Source: Myxococcales bacterium
Lineage (GTDB): Bacteria; Myxococcota_A; Polyangia; Polyangiales; JADJMO01
Assembly: GCA_016709545.1 (NCBI GenBank)
Contig: JADJMO010000038.1
Location: forward strand, 1 to 64,000
Reading direction: 5' to 3'
Length of the DNA: 64,000 nt
A program made the position numbers and the translations under genes. The notes under the pieces are model-generated. The model was not told the DNA's origin. It made no database searches and was given only the letters and a program-made list of their open reading frames with translations. The stretch's first letter is position 1. The number at the start of each line of letters is the position of its first letter. This document shows, in pieces, positions 26,608 to 36,230 of this stretch.

Positions 26608-27420
26608 GTGACGGCGTTGCCGATCGCCACGCTGGGCACTGCCCAGACGATTCTCGTCGAGCGCCTGGAGGCGGCCTTCGACGGCGACCCCGGTGCGCGC
26701 ATCTTCCTGCAAGCCGCCCTGCGGAGCGCGCGGCGCGCGGCGCTGCCGACGGATCCGGAGGCCGTCCTCGACTTCGCCCGTGCCCACCTGCTCGGACCGC
26801 TGGCCGAGGAGCTCGGAGGTCGGGCGGTGGCAGCGTTCCTCGAGGACCTCACGAGGGCGCTCCGCCGGCCGGTCAACGAGGTCGAAGTGAGCGCCGAGGT
26901 CGAGCTCGACGACGCCGCCCTGGGCCTCGAGACCGGCGAGGTGTCGGGCGAGGTGCTGCGTCCGAGTCGCCTACCCACCGCGCTGCGCCCGCCTCCGCTC
27001 GATCGCGGCGGGCGCGTGTCGTCGATCCCCCCGAGCAACAGCGGTGCGATCCGCGTCCGGCCGAGGGCCTCGCTCGTGCACGGAGACCGCTTCACGCGGG
27101 CCCTCCTCGCGCGCCAGCTGGTGGCCGCTGGATGGGACGTGACCATCGTCGAGACCTTCGCCGACCTCACGGCCGACGGCGAGCCCCTGCCCGACCTCGC
27201 CGTGGTCGATCTCGACGTCCGCGACGTGCAGTCGCTCCTCGTGGGGCTCTTGCGCCGGACCCCAGGGCTGCGGGTGCTCGGACTGCTCCCGCCCGGGTGC
27301 GACGCGGACGCACTGTTCCGCGCGGCAGGCGTCGCGACCCACGAGACCACTTCACATGCCGCGAAGAGCGCGGAGATCGCCGCGCGCCTGCACACGCTGG
27401 CGCTCCGGCCGCCGCGCTAG
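26608..27420 (+). CDS. Receiver-like two-domain protein, paralogue of the convergent gene
   Basis: The 270-residue protein has an N-terminal helical domain (ARIFLQAALRSARRAALP, FARAHLLGPLAEELGG) and a C-terminal receiver-like fold (ASLVHGDRFTRALLARQLV, DLAVVDLDVRDVQ, GLRVLGLLPPGCDADAL). The acidic pocket is partial: the central Asp (VVDLD) exists but the first strand lacks the DD pair. GTG 26608 follows a GGGAGG ribosome site. The helical part resembles an oligomerisation or adaptor module in myxobacterial regulators. It overlaps the end of its paralogue by four bases. Confidence 0.55.
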   Translation: MTALPIATLGTAQTILVERLEAAFDGDPGARIFLQAALRSARRAALPTDPEAVLDFARAHLLGPLAEELGGRAVAAFLEDLTRALRRPVNEVEVSAEVELDDAALGLETGEVSGEVLRPSRLPTALRPPPLDRGGRVSSIPPSNSGAIRVRPRASLVHGDRFTRALLARQLVAAGWDVTIVETFADLTADGEPLPDLAVVDLDVRDVQSLLVGLLRRTPGLRVLGLLPPGCDADALFRAAGVATHETTSHAAKSAEIAARLHTLALRPPR

Positions 27421-28142
27421 CGCCGCGTCAACGCGCGCAAGCGGTCGACCAGCGTCGGGCCCTCGACGAAAGGCGTCGTCGTGTCGAACACCTCGATGCC
27501 CGCCTGACGGAACGTGCCATCGGCGTCGCACCCCGTCGAGAGCACGCCGAGCACGCGAAGACCAGGACTCCGCGTCACCATGCCCGTCAGCAGCAGATCG
27601 ACGCTCGCGTGGCCCAGGTCGACGAGCGCGAGCCCAGGCGCTTCCGGGATCGCGATCGCCTCCAGGAACGACTCCACGAGGAGGACTTCACAACCGCTCG
27701 CCACGAGCTGCCGGGCCAGTCGCGCGCGCAGCATGGGGTCCGCGTAGGCGAGCATCAAGCGCAGATGCTCTCCGGCCGCACCGCGTCCCCACCTGCGCTG
27801 CGAAGCCGGGACTGCGATCTCCTTGGACGCGGGGACCGGACTGGCGCGAAGACGCGAGCGGGAGGGCAGTTCCTCGGCTGGCGCCAGTGCCAGGGACAGG
27901 TCCTCGAGGAAGGCGAGCGTCGTCTGCGCGCCGAGATCCTCGCCGAGCAGCGGAGCGAGGTAGGCCCGAGCGAAGTCGAGGAGCTGATCGGCCTCGAGCG
28001 GGAGCGCGCCCCGCCGCGCCGAGCCGAGCGCAGAGCGGAGCAACCGCTCGGCCTCCGCCTCGCCACCGGTGACCAGCGTCAGGCGGTCCATGAACGTGCG
28101 TTGCGCGGCGCCGAGCAGTCTCCCGATTCGCGCGCCCTTCAC
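27417..28142 (-). CDS. Receiver-like two-domain protein, inverted paralogue of the gene at 26608
   Basis: The 241-residue protein aligns along its length with the previous protein (LLRSALGSARRGALP, FARAYLAPLLGEDLG, ARLARQLVASGCEVLLVESF, GLRVLGVLSTGCDADGTFR). GTG 28142 was chosen because it matches the paralogue's start and has GGAGG just upstream. The phospho-acceptor position is retained (LALVDLG) but the N-terminal acidic pair is absent. The two genes face each other tail to tail, an inverted duplication. Confidence 0.55.
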   Translation of the reverse strand: MKGARIGRLLGAAQRTFMDRLTLVTGGEAEAERLLRSALGSARRGALPLEADQLLDFARAYLAPLLGEDLGAQTTLAFLEDLSLALAPAEELPSRSRLRASPVPASKEIAVPASQRRWGRGAAGEHLRLMLAYADPMLRARLARQLVASGCEVLLVESFLEAIAIPEAPGLALVDLGHASVDLLLTGMVTRSPGLRVLGVLSTGCDADGTFRQAGIEVFDTTTPFVEGPTLVDRLRALTRR

Positions 28143-28470
28143 GCCGCCTCCACGCCGGACGAGCCCTCGCGCGCGCCGACCGATCCTCTCATTGGCGTCC
28201 TCCTCCCCCACCAATAGAGTGAATCAACGCACGATTTTGCACACGTCAAATCGCACTCTCTCGGAAATTTCGTGGCTCCAGTGTCTGCGCCACTCGCACT
28301 GCGACCAGAGGTGCACGGTCGGCCGTCATCGAGATCAGGGCAGCACCTCGATCCGGCTGGATTCCGTGCGCCGAGCCACCCGAGGCGCTCCACCTGAGGA
28401 CTCCGAGCATCACCTGGGAAGCGACGCCGATCCCGCGTCTCAGATCGATACTTGCCGAAGCCTCTCTCTG
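28143..28470. other. Non-coding stretch upstream of the receiver-like gene
   Basis: No gene is supported here. The part at 28205-28265 is distinctly A+T-richer than its surroundings and holds a promoter candidate for the minus-strand gene starting at 28142. I see nothing recognisable in 28270-28470. Confidence 0.5.
28221..28249 (-). promoter_or_regulatory. Candidate sigma-70-type promoter for the receiver-like gene
   Basis: On the minus strand TTGACG (28249-28244) is followed after 17 bases by TGATTC (28226-28221). The -35 matches the consensus well and the -10 weakly. Spacing and the A+T-rich context support a promoter about 80 bases ahead of GTG 28142. Confidence 0.35.
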
Positions 28471-28857
28471 CTACCCGTTGCGCAGGTGGGTCGCGAGGTT
28501 TCCGAGCTGCGTCTCGAGGAACGCCCGCAGCTCCGGCTCCACGCGACGCACCTCGAAGGCTCGCCGCATCGCGCGCATCCAGGCGTCGCGCATCGCCTCG
28601 TCCACGACCACCCGCGCGTGGCGCATGCGCAGGCGCGGGTGCCCGTGCTGCGCCACGTAGTCCTGAGGGCCGCCCAGCCAGCCGATGAAGAAGAGCGCGA
28701 ACTTGTCCCGCGCCGAGCGCGCCACCCGCCCCTCCTCGTCGAGCACGTGCAGCCGCGCGAGGGCGGGCTCGTGTTCGTCCATCGCGTCGTAGAAGGCCTC
28801 GGCGAGGGCGCGCACGCCGTCCGCGCCGCCGAGCTGTTCGAAAGGAGACTTCTCCAT
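28471..28857 (-). CDS. Truncated hemoglobin, group II-like
   Basis: The 128-residue 2-on-2 globin begins PFEQLGGADGVRALAEAFYD, with FALFFIGWLGGPQDYVAQHG and HPRLRMRHARVVVDEAMRDAW. This places the proximal His in the RMRHA/HPRLRMRH region and the conserved Trp in the G helix. Group II globins handle O2, NO or peroxide. The start overlaps the stop of the upstream zinc-ribbon membrane protein by one base (TGATG), so the two are co-translated. Haem ligation is a family inference. Confidence 0.85.
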   Translation of the reverse strand: MEKSPFEQLGGADGVRALAEAFYDAMDEHEPALARLHVLDEEGRVARSARDKFALFFIGWLGGPQDYVAQHGHPRLRMRHARVVVDEAMRDAWMRAMRRAFEVRRVEPELRAFLETQLGNLATHLRNG

Positions 28858-30092
28858 CAGGGCCTGTGTAGCGTCTCCTTGCCGACCTGCCAGGGGAAGC
28901 CGAGCGCCCCGCGGTGATACCGGAGACGCACCTCGGCCGGCAGCTGGATGGCCTTCTTCGGATCGGAGAAGCGAAACGTGTGGTTGCCCTCGAGCCCAGG
29001 CGCGTCGGTCTTCACCTCGACCACCGCGTCGTGATCCTCGCTGTCGTAGGACACGTTGACGGCCGGGAGCACGACGTCGCGGCCAGGCGACTTGTCGAGG
29101 GCGCCGTTGAGCAGCAGCACCAGGCCGATGCCGAGGAGCGCGAGGTCGACCGCGACCATGGCGCGCGCGGTCGCGAGATAGACGTGCGACCGCGACGTCC
29201 CCGCGACGAGCCAACGGAGCAGCGGGGAGAGCACGAAGGCGACCACCAGCCCACCGAGAGCTCCCGTGAACACCGGCAGGGCGCCGATGGGCGTGTAGGT
29301 CTTCGCGGCGTACACGAGGAGCACGATCGCGGTCAGCAGCACCACCGGCTGGAGGAACGCGAGGACCCGAACGCGGGGCGGCATCCCCAGCGCGGCGGCA
29401 TCGACGGGGCGCGCGGCCCCGGCCAGGGCCCTGAGCGCCGCGATGATGCGGCGGGCCTTCGGCGCGTCGACCTCGCCACGCTCGTCGAGCTCGACCTCGA
29501 CCTTCTCGGCCGACACGTTCACGAGGGTGACCTCGGCGAGCAGGGCCCGCACCGCGAGGCGCGTGGCCTTCCCGGCGAGGAACGCCTGGAGGTCCTCGGG
29601 GCCCGCGAGCGAGTCGACGAACACCTCCTCGTCGAACTGCGGGTCGCCGGTCTGCACCTCGACCGTGAGGCGGTCGGACTTCGCCGCGCGGTGGGCCGCG
29701 GTCTCTCGCTGGAACGTGACCACGAGGGTGCTGGGCACCTCGATCACGAAGACGAGCGAGACTGGAGTGCCGCTGTTGGTGCGCACCCACACCCGCACCT
29801 TGACGCCGTTGCTCTCGACGTAGAGGGCGTCGTCGCCGTCGTCGACGCCGAACGACGCCATGAGCGGCTGGATCTGCGGGGCGTCGCGGGTGGCCTTCTC
29901 GCGGTCCGGCATGCGGCTCGCGCCGACGAGCACGAGCGTCGTCTCCGGCGACGACTCCGGGAACAGCAGCTGCTCCTGCCCGCACTTGCGGCAGTGGTAG
30001 GTCTGCTCGGCCACCCGCTGCGCGGCGCCGCAGGTGGGACACAGCACCTGGTGGAGACGGCCCCTCTCGTGCGCGGCGCGGTAGGCAGACAC
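28857..30092 (-). CDS. Zinc-ribbon membrane protein of unknown function
   Basis: The 411-residue protein has an N-terminal zinc ribbon (CPTCG ... YHCRKCGQ), a soluble domain of about 200 residues (DDALYVESNGVKVRVWVRT, FDEEVFVDSLAGPED), then about four membrane helices (VVLLTAIVLLVYAAKTY, ALGGLVVAFVLSPLL, VDLALLGIGLVLLLNG) and a C-terminal soluble tail. No family was recognised beyond the ribbon. Translation is coupled to the truncated hemoglobin, and it is divergent from the FHA-kinase. Confidence 0.55.
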   Translation of the reverse strand: MSAYRAAHERGRLHQVLCPTCGAAQRVAEQTYHCRKCGQEQLLFPESSPETTLVLVGASRMPDREKATRDAPQIQPLMASFGVDDGDDALYVESNGVKVRVWVRTNSGTPVSLVFVIEVPSTLVVTFQRETAAHRAAKSDRLTVEVQTGDPQFDEEVFVDSLAGPEDLQAFLAGKATRLAVRALLAEVTLVNVSAEKVEVELDERGEVDAPKARRIIAALRALAGAARPVDAAALGMPPRVRVLAFLQPVVLLTAIVLLVYAAKTYTPIGALPVFTGALGGLVVAFVLSPLLRWLVAGTSRSHVYLATARAMVAVDLALLGIGLVLLLNGALDKSPGRDVVLPAVNVSYDSEDHDAVVEVKTDAPGLEGNHTFRFSDPKKAIQLPAEVRLRYHRGALGFPWQVGKETLHRP

Positions 30093-30148
30093 GCGCCGAT
30101 CCTACACGCACCCCTTGCTCCCTCGCGCGACGAACGCCAAGATGCCGC

Positions 30149-31503
30149 GTGGCTCGTTGGGCGTTGGTCTGCACGACGCGGGACGAACTGCGCATCGTGG
30201 TGCAGGGCGCGTCGGTGCTCGCCGGCCGCCTCGAGAACGCCCAGCTGCGGCTGCCGGCCGACGACCTGCGGGCCTCGCGTCGGCACGCGACCTTCGAGCT
30301 CACGGGCGACGAGCTCCTCGTCGCGGACGCGGGCAGCAGCACGGGCACGTACGTCAACGACCAGCGCGTCGAGCGCGCGACCCTCGGCGAAAACGACCTC
30401 GTGCGCATGGGCACGCTGAGCTTCCGGGTGGAGCGCGTCACCGAGGTGCACAAGAAGGAGCTGCGCGACGTCCTCACCACGCGCAAGAGCCACGGCACCC
30501 CCCGGATCGTGGCCCGCCGCTGTCGGCTGTGTGGTGCCGGGGGCACCTCGCCGGGGCGCTCTTTGCGGACGACGTGGCGTGGATCTGCGAGCCGTGCGCC
30601 GACGCGCGCCGCAGCGCCGAGGGCTGCCCCGAGCCGATGCCGACCGCGATCGGTGACTGGCAGGTGCTGCGCTTCGTGGAGCGGGGTGGCATGTCCATCG
30701 TCTTCGAGGCGCGCCACCGCACCGAGGGGCTGCACGCGGCCCTGAAGCTCCTGCGTCTGCGCACCCCGGTCGACGAGGTGCGCCGGCGACGCTTCACCCG
30801 CGAGCAACAGCTGGTCGCCGCGCTCGATCACCCGGCGATCGTGCGGGCCTTCGAGATCGGCGAGGACCCGGCCGCCTCCGAGGTGTTCATCGCGAGCGAG
30901 TTCGTCGCCGGCGGCGACGCCGAGCAGATCTCCTCCCCCACCTCCGCGCTCGACCAGGTGTTCCTGCTCGCCGCGGACCTGTTCTCCGCGCTCGCGTACG
31001 CGCACGAGCACGGCGTGATCCACCGCGACGTGAAGCCGCCGAACCTCCTGCTCCATCGCGACGAAGAGGGGCGGCTCCGCGGCCAGCTCGCCGACTTCGG
31101 GCTCGCCAAGTCGCTGCAAGATCTCGGAGAGGGCTACGAGACGGCCGATGGCGAGGTCGCGGGCTCGTTCGAGTTCATGGCGCCCGAGCAGGCCCTCGCG
31201 CTGAAGGACGCCGGCGAGGCCGCGGACCTCTACTCGGCGGCCGCCACGATCTACTACCTCCTGACGGAGCAGCTGCCCTTCGAGCCGAGCCCCGACGGAC
31301 GCCGCTTGCAGGGGCTCACGCGGCTCGCGCTCGCCACGATCATGCACGAGCGAGTGCCCCTTCGCACGCGTCGACCCGACGTCCCCGAGGAGGCCGCGCG
31401 CTGGATCGATCTGCTCGTGTCGCGCCAGCCGGAGCGGCGCGCGCACGTGCGTGCGGCCACGCTGGTCGCGACGTTCGCCGCGCTCGCGGCTCCTACCAGG
31501 TAG
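30149..31503 (+). CDS. FHA domain - zinc ribbon - Ser/Thr protein kinase (frameshifted)
   Basis: The N-terminal FHA domain (AGRLENAQLRLPADDLRASRR, DAGSSTGTYVNDQRVERATL) is followed by a cysteine pair module (CRLCG and ICEPCA). A Hanks-type kinase comes next: glycine loop VERGGMSIVFEA, Lys in AALKLL, catalytic loop VIHRDVKPPNLLL, DFG in LADFGLAKS, and MAPEQ. The frame breaks near 30540 inside the zinc ribbon. All kinase residues are present, so the enzyme is probably active. FHA-kinase fusions are typical of Myxococcota and bind phospho-threonine partners. The target is unknown. Confidence 0.82.
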
Positions 31504-31577
31504 CAGTCCGCCGCACCTGAACCTCCAAATTGCCCGCGCGCAAGATTCTCTGATCGACTTCCGATCGGCTCGACGAT

Positions 31578-31598
31578 AGTTCGCACACCATGCGAACT
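31578..31598 (+). promoter_or_regulatory. Hairpin enclosing the start codon of the Sel1-like lipoprotein gene
   Basis: AGTTCGCA (31578-31585) and TGCGAACT (31591-31598) are exact inverted repeats around the loop CACCA; the A of ATG 31590 is in the loop. If transcribed, the 8-bp stem would occlude the start. It could instead be a protein-binding dyad at a leaderless start. Confidence 0.4.
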
Positions 31599-33184
31599 GC
31601 GCGTCGTTTCGTCGGCCTCTCCTCGTGACCCTCCTCGCCGCCGGCCTGCTCGGCACGGCCTCTTCCTGCACCCCAGGCGTCGTCGGAGGTGCCGCGAAGG
31701 CGCCCGGCGTGCCCGACGGCGAGTGCGATCCGAAGGCGCTGTCCGGCGTCGTCAGCCCGCTCGTGCTCGAGTGGCCGGCCGGCGCGCGCAGCGACCTCGA
31801 GGCCGCCGTGCACGACGGCGTCGTGGTCGTCGCGTACAGCTGCACCGGTGTGAAGGTCCTCGCCGACTGCAAGGTGAAGGGCAACTACGGGTATCGCGCC
31901 GTGACGGCGCGCACCGAGACGACGCTCATCGAGGGCAAGGACGACATCAAGGCGAGCTTCGGCGGCGCCGCGTGGGCCGTCGCCGGCAACCTCACGCGCG
32001 ACGCGAAGCTCGACCTGACGACGATCCTCGTGGGCAAGCTCAGCACCCCGCGCGCGTCGGTGCACCGCTCCGACCTCGCTGGCGACGACTTCTGCAAGGG
32101 CGCGACGCACTTCGTGAAGCGCGTCGACCTCGGCGCCTTCGCGATGGCCACGGGCGCCAACGTCACCGCCGGCTTCTCGGCCAAGGCGTTCGCCCAGGGC
32201 GCCGCGGGCGGCAGCTCGAGCAAGGACATCCGCACCAAGGCCGACGGTGAGCCCGGCGCGTGCAAGGCCTCGACGACCGCCGACGCCAAGGCCCCCGAGG
32301 GGTGCGCCGCGCCGATCCGCGTGAGCCTCGCGCCGATCAAGGACGAGGCCGTCTCGAAGTCCGAGAGCCTCTCCAAGAAGGGCAACTCCGACGGCATCGG
32401 CTGCCCGGAGCCTTTCCAGTTCGTCGACGGCGCGTGCGTCTCGCAGGTGCCCAAGGGCAAGGGCGCGCTCTGCAAGGACGGCGACGAGGCGGGCTGTCTC
32501 GCCGAGTGCAAGAAGGGCAGCGACGAGAGCTGCAACCGCTACGCGCGGCACCTCCTCTACAAGGGCGGCGAAGAGAAGCACGACAAGGAGGTCCTCGAGA
32601 AGATCGGCGCGGTGAAGAAGGAGCTCGACGCGGCCTGCAAGGCCGACATGTCGACCGCGTGCACCGCCATCGGCGCCGAGATCTTCATGCACGCGCTGCA
32701 GAAGAACGACAAGGATCCGGACGTCAAGCAGATCAACCTGGCCATGGACTACATCGAGCTCGGGTGCATCGCCGGTGAGTTCGAGGCGTGCGGGTTGCTG
32801 CAGATGGCGAGCGATCCGGAGTTCACCGAGAAGCTCGGCAAGAACTACGGCGTCGTCTACACCAAGGCGATCAACAAGGGGTGCACGGCGGGCAACGCGG
32901 CGCCCTGCGGCCTGCTCGCCTTCGAGTCGGCGAAGGCGAAGAACGCGACCAAGGCCGCCGAGCTTGCCGACAAGGCGTGCCTCGGATCGGTGGCCGAGGC
33001 GTGTCTGCTCCACGCCGCGCTCTACAGCGACGCGAAGACCTGCGCGAAGCTCCTCGGCGCGGGGGACAAGACCAGCCAGATGTTCGACGCGAAGGCGCTC
33101 TGCGCGACGTCGGCGGGGTCCGACGCGAAGCTCGCGAAGGCGAGCGCGGACCGCGCGTGCGCGCTCGGCGCCTGCGTGAAGTGA
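31590..33184 (+). CDS. Cysteine-rich Sel1-like repeat lipoprotein (probable frame break near 31617)
   Basis: From GTG 31625 the frame is open for 519 residues, but ATG 31590 supplies the missing n-region (MRTARRFVGLS) of a signal peptide that continues LVTLLAAGLLGTASSC. One extra base near 31617 would join them. The mature protein has a jellyroll-like N-terminal half and a C-terminal half with Sel1/TPR-like cysteine-paired repeats (LCKDGDEAGCLAECKKG, SCNRYARHLLYKG, GCIAGEFEACGLL, GCTAGNAAPCGLLA). Such repeats mediate protein contacts at the cell surface. It is followed by an intrinsic terminator. Confidence 0.65.
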
Positions 33185-33200
33185 GCGGGCAGTGAGGCTC

Positions 33201-33238
33201 CGGGCGCCTCCAGGCTCGGGGGCGCCCGAAGCGTTTTT
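33201..33238 (+). terminator. Intrinsic terminator after the Sel1-like lipoprotein gene
   Basis: CGGGCGCC (33201-33208) pairs with GGCGCCCG (33221-33228) across a 12-base loop, and five T residues follow at 33234-33238. It lies 16 bases after the stop at 33184. Confidence 0.7.
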
Positions 33239-33447
33239 GGCGCCGCGAGACCTTCATGTACCCACCTCGCTCGCGTCCCGCTTCGACGCAAGTTGCGCAC
33301 GCACAAACAAGGGTCTTTCGCGCGGGTTACTGGGCCTGCGCACGCTGTGCGTGGTTCTGCGAGCACTGGAAAGTTCGTGCCTCAGCCGAATCGACCCGTA
33401 CGCTCGGTGACGTTCCGTCTTCCCCTCGTGTTCGAAGGAGGTCCGAG

Positions 33448-35592
33448 ATGCGGCGTCTGACCCGTTCCGTGCTGGTCGTGTCGTTGTTCTCTTCGATGTG
33501 GATGACCGGGTGCGCAGCCACCGTCGACGAGCAGCCACCGCTCGGCGAGAACGCCGCGGCAGTGACGACGACGCCCGACGGCGCGCCGATCTGCATCGGC
33601 GCCGACGGCTTCCACCCGCCGACGTTCACCCTCAAGGACCTGAGCGATCTGCTCGGCTCGGTCCTCTACTTCTCCTCGCCCGCGAACGTGAACAAGCTGT
33701 TCACCGGCTCGCGCACCAACTGGTACGACGAGGACACCGTCCTCGCGCTCGCCAAGCTCGCGACCATGCGCGGCATCCTCGAGAAGTTCAACCTCTCGGA
33801 TACGTACCTGCCCGGTGGGCGGCCGCCGCCGGTCGACTGCACCGGCAAGCTCGCCGTGCGCCAGGCCGACGGCACGTGCAACGACCCGGTCGACACGCGG
33901 ATGGGCGCGGCGGGCGTGCGCTTCGGCCGCAACATCCCGGTGCTCCTGCCGAACCCGGCGTCACCGATCGGCTACTCGCCGAACCCGAAGGTCTACCCGG
34001 ACGCGGCGACGATGATGTCGCCGAGCCCGCGCGAGGTGAGCCGCAAGCTCCTCACGCGCAAGAAGTACCAGCCGGTGCCGTTCCTGAACATGCTCGCCGC
34101 GGGGTGGGTGCAGTTCATGGTGCACGACTGGTTCAACCACAGCGACGGCAAGGTCAGCGACGCGTTCCACATCGCGCTCGGCGCCGACGACCCGCTGCGG
34201 GCCAAGTACGGGCTCTCGGAGCTCGTGGTGCCGAAGAGCGTCTCGGCCGCGCGCGCCGGGGCGGAGCTCGCGCTCCTGCCGCCGGTGTTCGAGAACGAGG
34301 TCACCCACTGGTGGGACGGCTCGCAGATCTACGGCAGCGACCTCACCACGGCGAACTCGCTCCGCGCGAAGGACAAGAGCGGCAAGCTGCTCGCCACCCT
34401 CACCATCGACAAGAAGGGCCTCTTGCCGAAGGCGACGGATGGGTACGAGCAGACGGGCATGCGCAAGAACTTCTGGGTGGGCATCGGCGTGCTCCACAAC
34501 CTGTTCGCGGCCGAGCACAACGCGGTCGTCGCGCACCTGCGGACCACGCACCCCGAGTTCGACGAGCAGGGCCTCTACGACCACGCGCGCCTGATCGTCG
34601 CCGCCGAGATCGCCAAGATCCACACCGTGGAGTGGACGCCGGCGATCCTCCCGAACCCGACGCTCGCCACTGGCATGAGCGCCAACTGGTACGGCCTCAA
34701 GAAGTTCGTCGCGCCGGGCACCGACATCTCGCCCCTCATCGGCTACGTCAAGACGCTGCCGGCCGAGACCCAGTCGGCGATCTTCGCCGCGGTGCTCGGC
34801 GTGGTCGGCGGCGAGCGCAACCTGCACAACGCCGCGTTCTCGATGACGGAGGAGTTCGTCTCCGTCTACCGCATGCACCCGCTCCTCCCCGACGCGCTGA
34901 AGGTGCAGTCGGCCAAGAAGGGCAAGACCATCGGCATCTTCAAGACGGAGAAGCTGCGCAACGCCGACGGCCGCAAGCTCGAGGAGAAGTACGGCCTCAC
35001 CGACCTGCTCTACACGTTCGGCGTCGAGCACCCCGGCGCGCTCGTCCTGCAGAACTACCCCAAGTTCCTGCAGGAGCTGAAGCTGCCCTTCGGCGTCGTC
35101 GACCTCGGCACCATCGACGTGCTCCGCGACCGCGAGCGCGGCCTGCCCCGCTACAACGACTTCCGCGAGCAGCTGCGCCTGCCGCGCGTGCCCTCGATCG
35201 AGGTGCTCACCAACGGCGACGTCGAGCTCTCGGCGAAGCTGCACGAGGTCTACGGCCCCGGCGTCGACGCCATCGACAAGGTGGACGTGATGGTCGGCAC
35301 GTTTGCGGAAGCGCAACGTCCGAGCTGCTACGGGTTCGGCGAGACGCTGTTCCAGGTGTTCACGTTGATGGCGACCCGGCGCCTCCAGGGCGACCGGTTC
35401 TACACCACCGACTACCGCCCGGAGATCTACACGAGCGAGGGCCTGGCCTGGGTCGAGGCCGCGACCATGAAGAGCGTGCTGCTCCGCCACCACCCGGAGC
35501 TCGGCAAGACCGGCCTCGCCGCGCTCGAGAACGCCTTCTACCCCTGGGGCAAAGAGGGCGAAGAGGACGAGCACTGCGACAAGGACGACTGA
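33448..35592 (+). CDS. Haem peroxidase family lipoprotein, alpha-dioxygenase/peroxinectin-like
   Basis: The 714-residue secreted protein has a lipobox in WMTGCAAT and a strong ribosome site (AAGGAGGT, 33435-33442). It belongs to the animal-type haem peroxidase superfamily: the distal His block is QFMVHDWFNHSDGK, the catalytic region ENEVTHWWDGSQIYGS, and the proximal His block EEFVSVYRMHPLLPDAL. The HDWFNH block resembles fatty-acid alpha-dioxygenases and cyclooxygenase-like enzymes. It may oxygenate lipids or generate oxidants outside the cell. A peroxiredoxin lies directly downstream. Confidence 0.82.
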   Translation: MRRLTRSVLVVSLFSSMWMTGCAATVDEQPPLGENAAAVTTTPDGAPICIGADGFHPPTFTLKDLSDLLGSVLYFSSPANVNKLFTGSRTNWYDEDTVLALAKLATMRGILEKFNLSDTYLPGGRPPPVDCTGKLAVRQADGTCNDPVDTRMGAAGVRFGRNIPVLLPNPASPIGYSPNPKVYPDAATMMSPSPREVSRKLLTRKKYQPVPFLNMLAAGWVQFMVHDWFNHSDGKVSDAFHIALGADDPLRAKYGLSELVVPKSVSAARAGAELALLPPVFENEVTHWWDGSQIYGSDLTTANSLRAKDKSGKLLATLTIDKKGLLPKATDGYEQTGMRKNFWVGIGVLHNLFAAEHNAVVAHLRTTHPEFDEQGLYDHARLIVAAEIAKIHTVEWTPAILPNPTLATGMSANWYGLKKFVAPGTDISPLIGYVKTLPAETQSAIFAAVLGVVGGERNLHNAAFSMTEEFVSVYRMHPLLPDALKVQSAKKGKTIGIFKTEKLRNADGRKLEEKYGLTDLLYTFGVEHPGALVLQNYPKFLQELKLPFGVVDLGTIDVLRDRERGLPRYNDFREQLRLPRVPSIEVLTNGDVELSAKLHEVYGPGVDAIDKVDVMVGTFAEAQRPSCYGFGETLFQVFTLMATRRLQGDRFYTTDYRPEIYTSEGLAWVEAATMKSVLLRHHPELGKTGLAALENAFYPWGKEGEEDEHCDKDD

Positions 35593-35599
35593 CGGCGGC

Positions 35600-35628
35600 G
35601 GAGGGGGTGTCGACGAGGCACCCCCTCC
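35600..35628 (+). terminator. Hairpin terminator after the haem peroxidase gene
   Basis: GGAGGGGGTG (35600-35609) and CACCCCCTCC (35619-35628) form a perfect 10-bp stem with a 9-base loop, 8 bases after the stop. No good U-tract follows, so termination may be partial. Confidence 0.55.
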
Positions 35629-35706
35629 ACTTCGTCTCCCTCGCGCCTCTCCTCACAACGATGTTGCACCCAGCCCTCGTTTCTCGATAAGTCCTCCCGT
35701 CTGGTC

Positions 35707-36195
35707 ATGCTCAAAGTCGGTGAACCCGCGCCGCCCTTCGCCACGACGGCGACCAACGGCAAGAAGGTCTCGCTGGAGGACTTCCGCGGCCAGACGCTGG
35801 TGCTGTACTTCTTCCGCAAGGCGTTCACCCGCAACTGCACGGTCGAGACGCGCGGCTTCCGCGACAACTACGACGACCTCCGGGCGCAGGGCGCCGAGGT
35901 CGTGGGCGTGTCCACGGACGACTGGGGCACGCAGTGCTCGTTCACCAAGAGCGAGGGCGTTACCTTCCCGATGATCGCCGACACGGACCGCACGATCTCG
36001 CGCGAGTACCGGGTGTTCTTCCGGCTGTTCCCCATCAGCCACCGGGTCACCTACGTGATCGGCCCGGACAGCACGGTGCTCGGGGTGTTCAACCACGAGT
36101 TCCAGGTGGTGCGTCACCTCGACGAGGTGCTGCGCTTCGTGCGCACGGTGACGAGCAGCGGGCCCCCCTCGTCGCCGCCGTTCTCGGTGAGGTGA
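35707..36195 (+). CDS. Peroxiredoxin (AhpC/TSA, BCP-like)
   Basis: This 162-residue thioredoxin-fold protein begins MLKVGEPAPPFATTATNGKK. The peroxidatic motif is FFRKAFTRNCTVETRGF, where the usual PxxxTxxC is altered (Phe-Thr-Arg-Asn-Cys). A second Cys in WGTQCSFTKSEGV, about 45 residues later, can act as resolving cysteine. It reduces H2O2 or lipid hydroperoxides in the cytoplasm. Its place after an extracellular haem peroxidase suggests protection from the oxidants that enzyme makes. Confidence 0.8.
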   Translation: MLKVGEPAPPFATTATNGKKVSLEDFRGQTLVLYFFRKAFTRNCTVETRGFRDNYDDLRAQGAEVVGVSTDDWGTQCSFTKSEGVTFPMIADTDRTISREYRVFFRLFPISHRVTYVIGPDSTVLGVFNHEFQVVRHLDEVLRFVRTVTSSGPPSSPPFSVR

Positions 36196-36230
36196 GTGCG
36201 TGAGGCGCGCTGTTTGCTAGCGTCAGGGTC

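Noticed and set aside
28471..31884. A 1137-residue minus-strand frame
   Set aside because: Only the last 128 residues (truncated hemoglobin) are real; the rest is antisense to the kinase and out of frame with the zinc-ribbon gene.
33498..35690. Long open frames on both strands over the haem peroxidase
   Set aside because: The peroxidase frame has a signal peptide, a strong ribosome site and family motifs; the others are low-complexity shadows.
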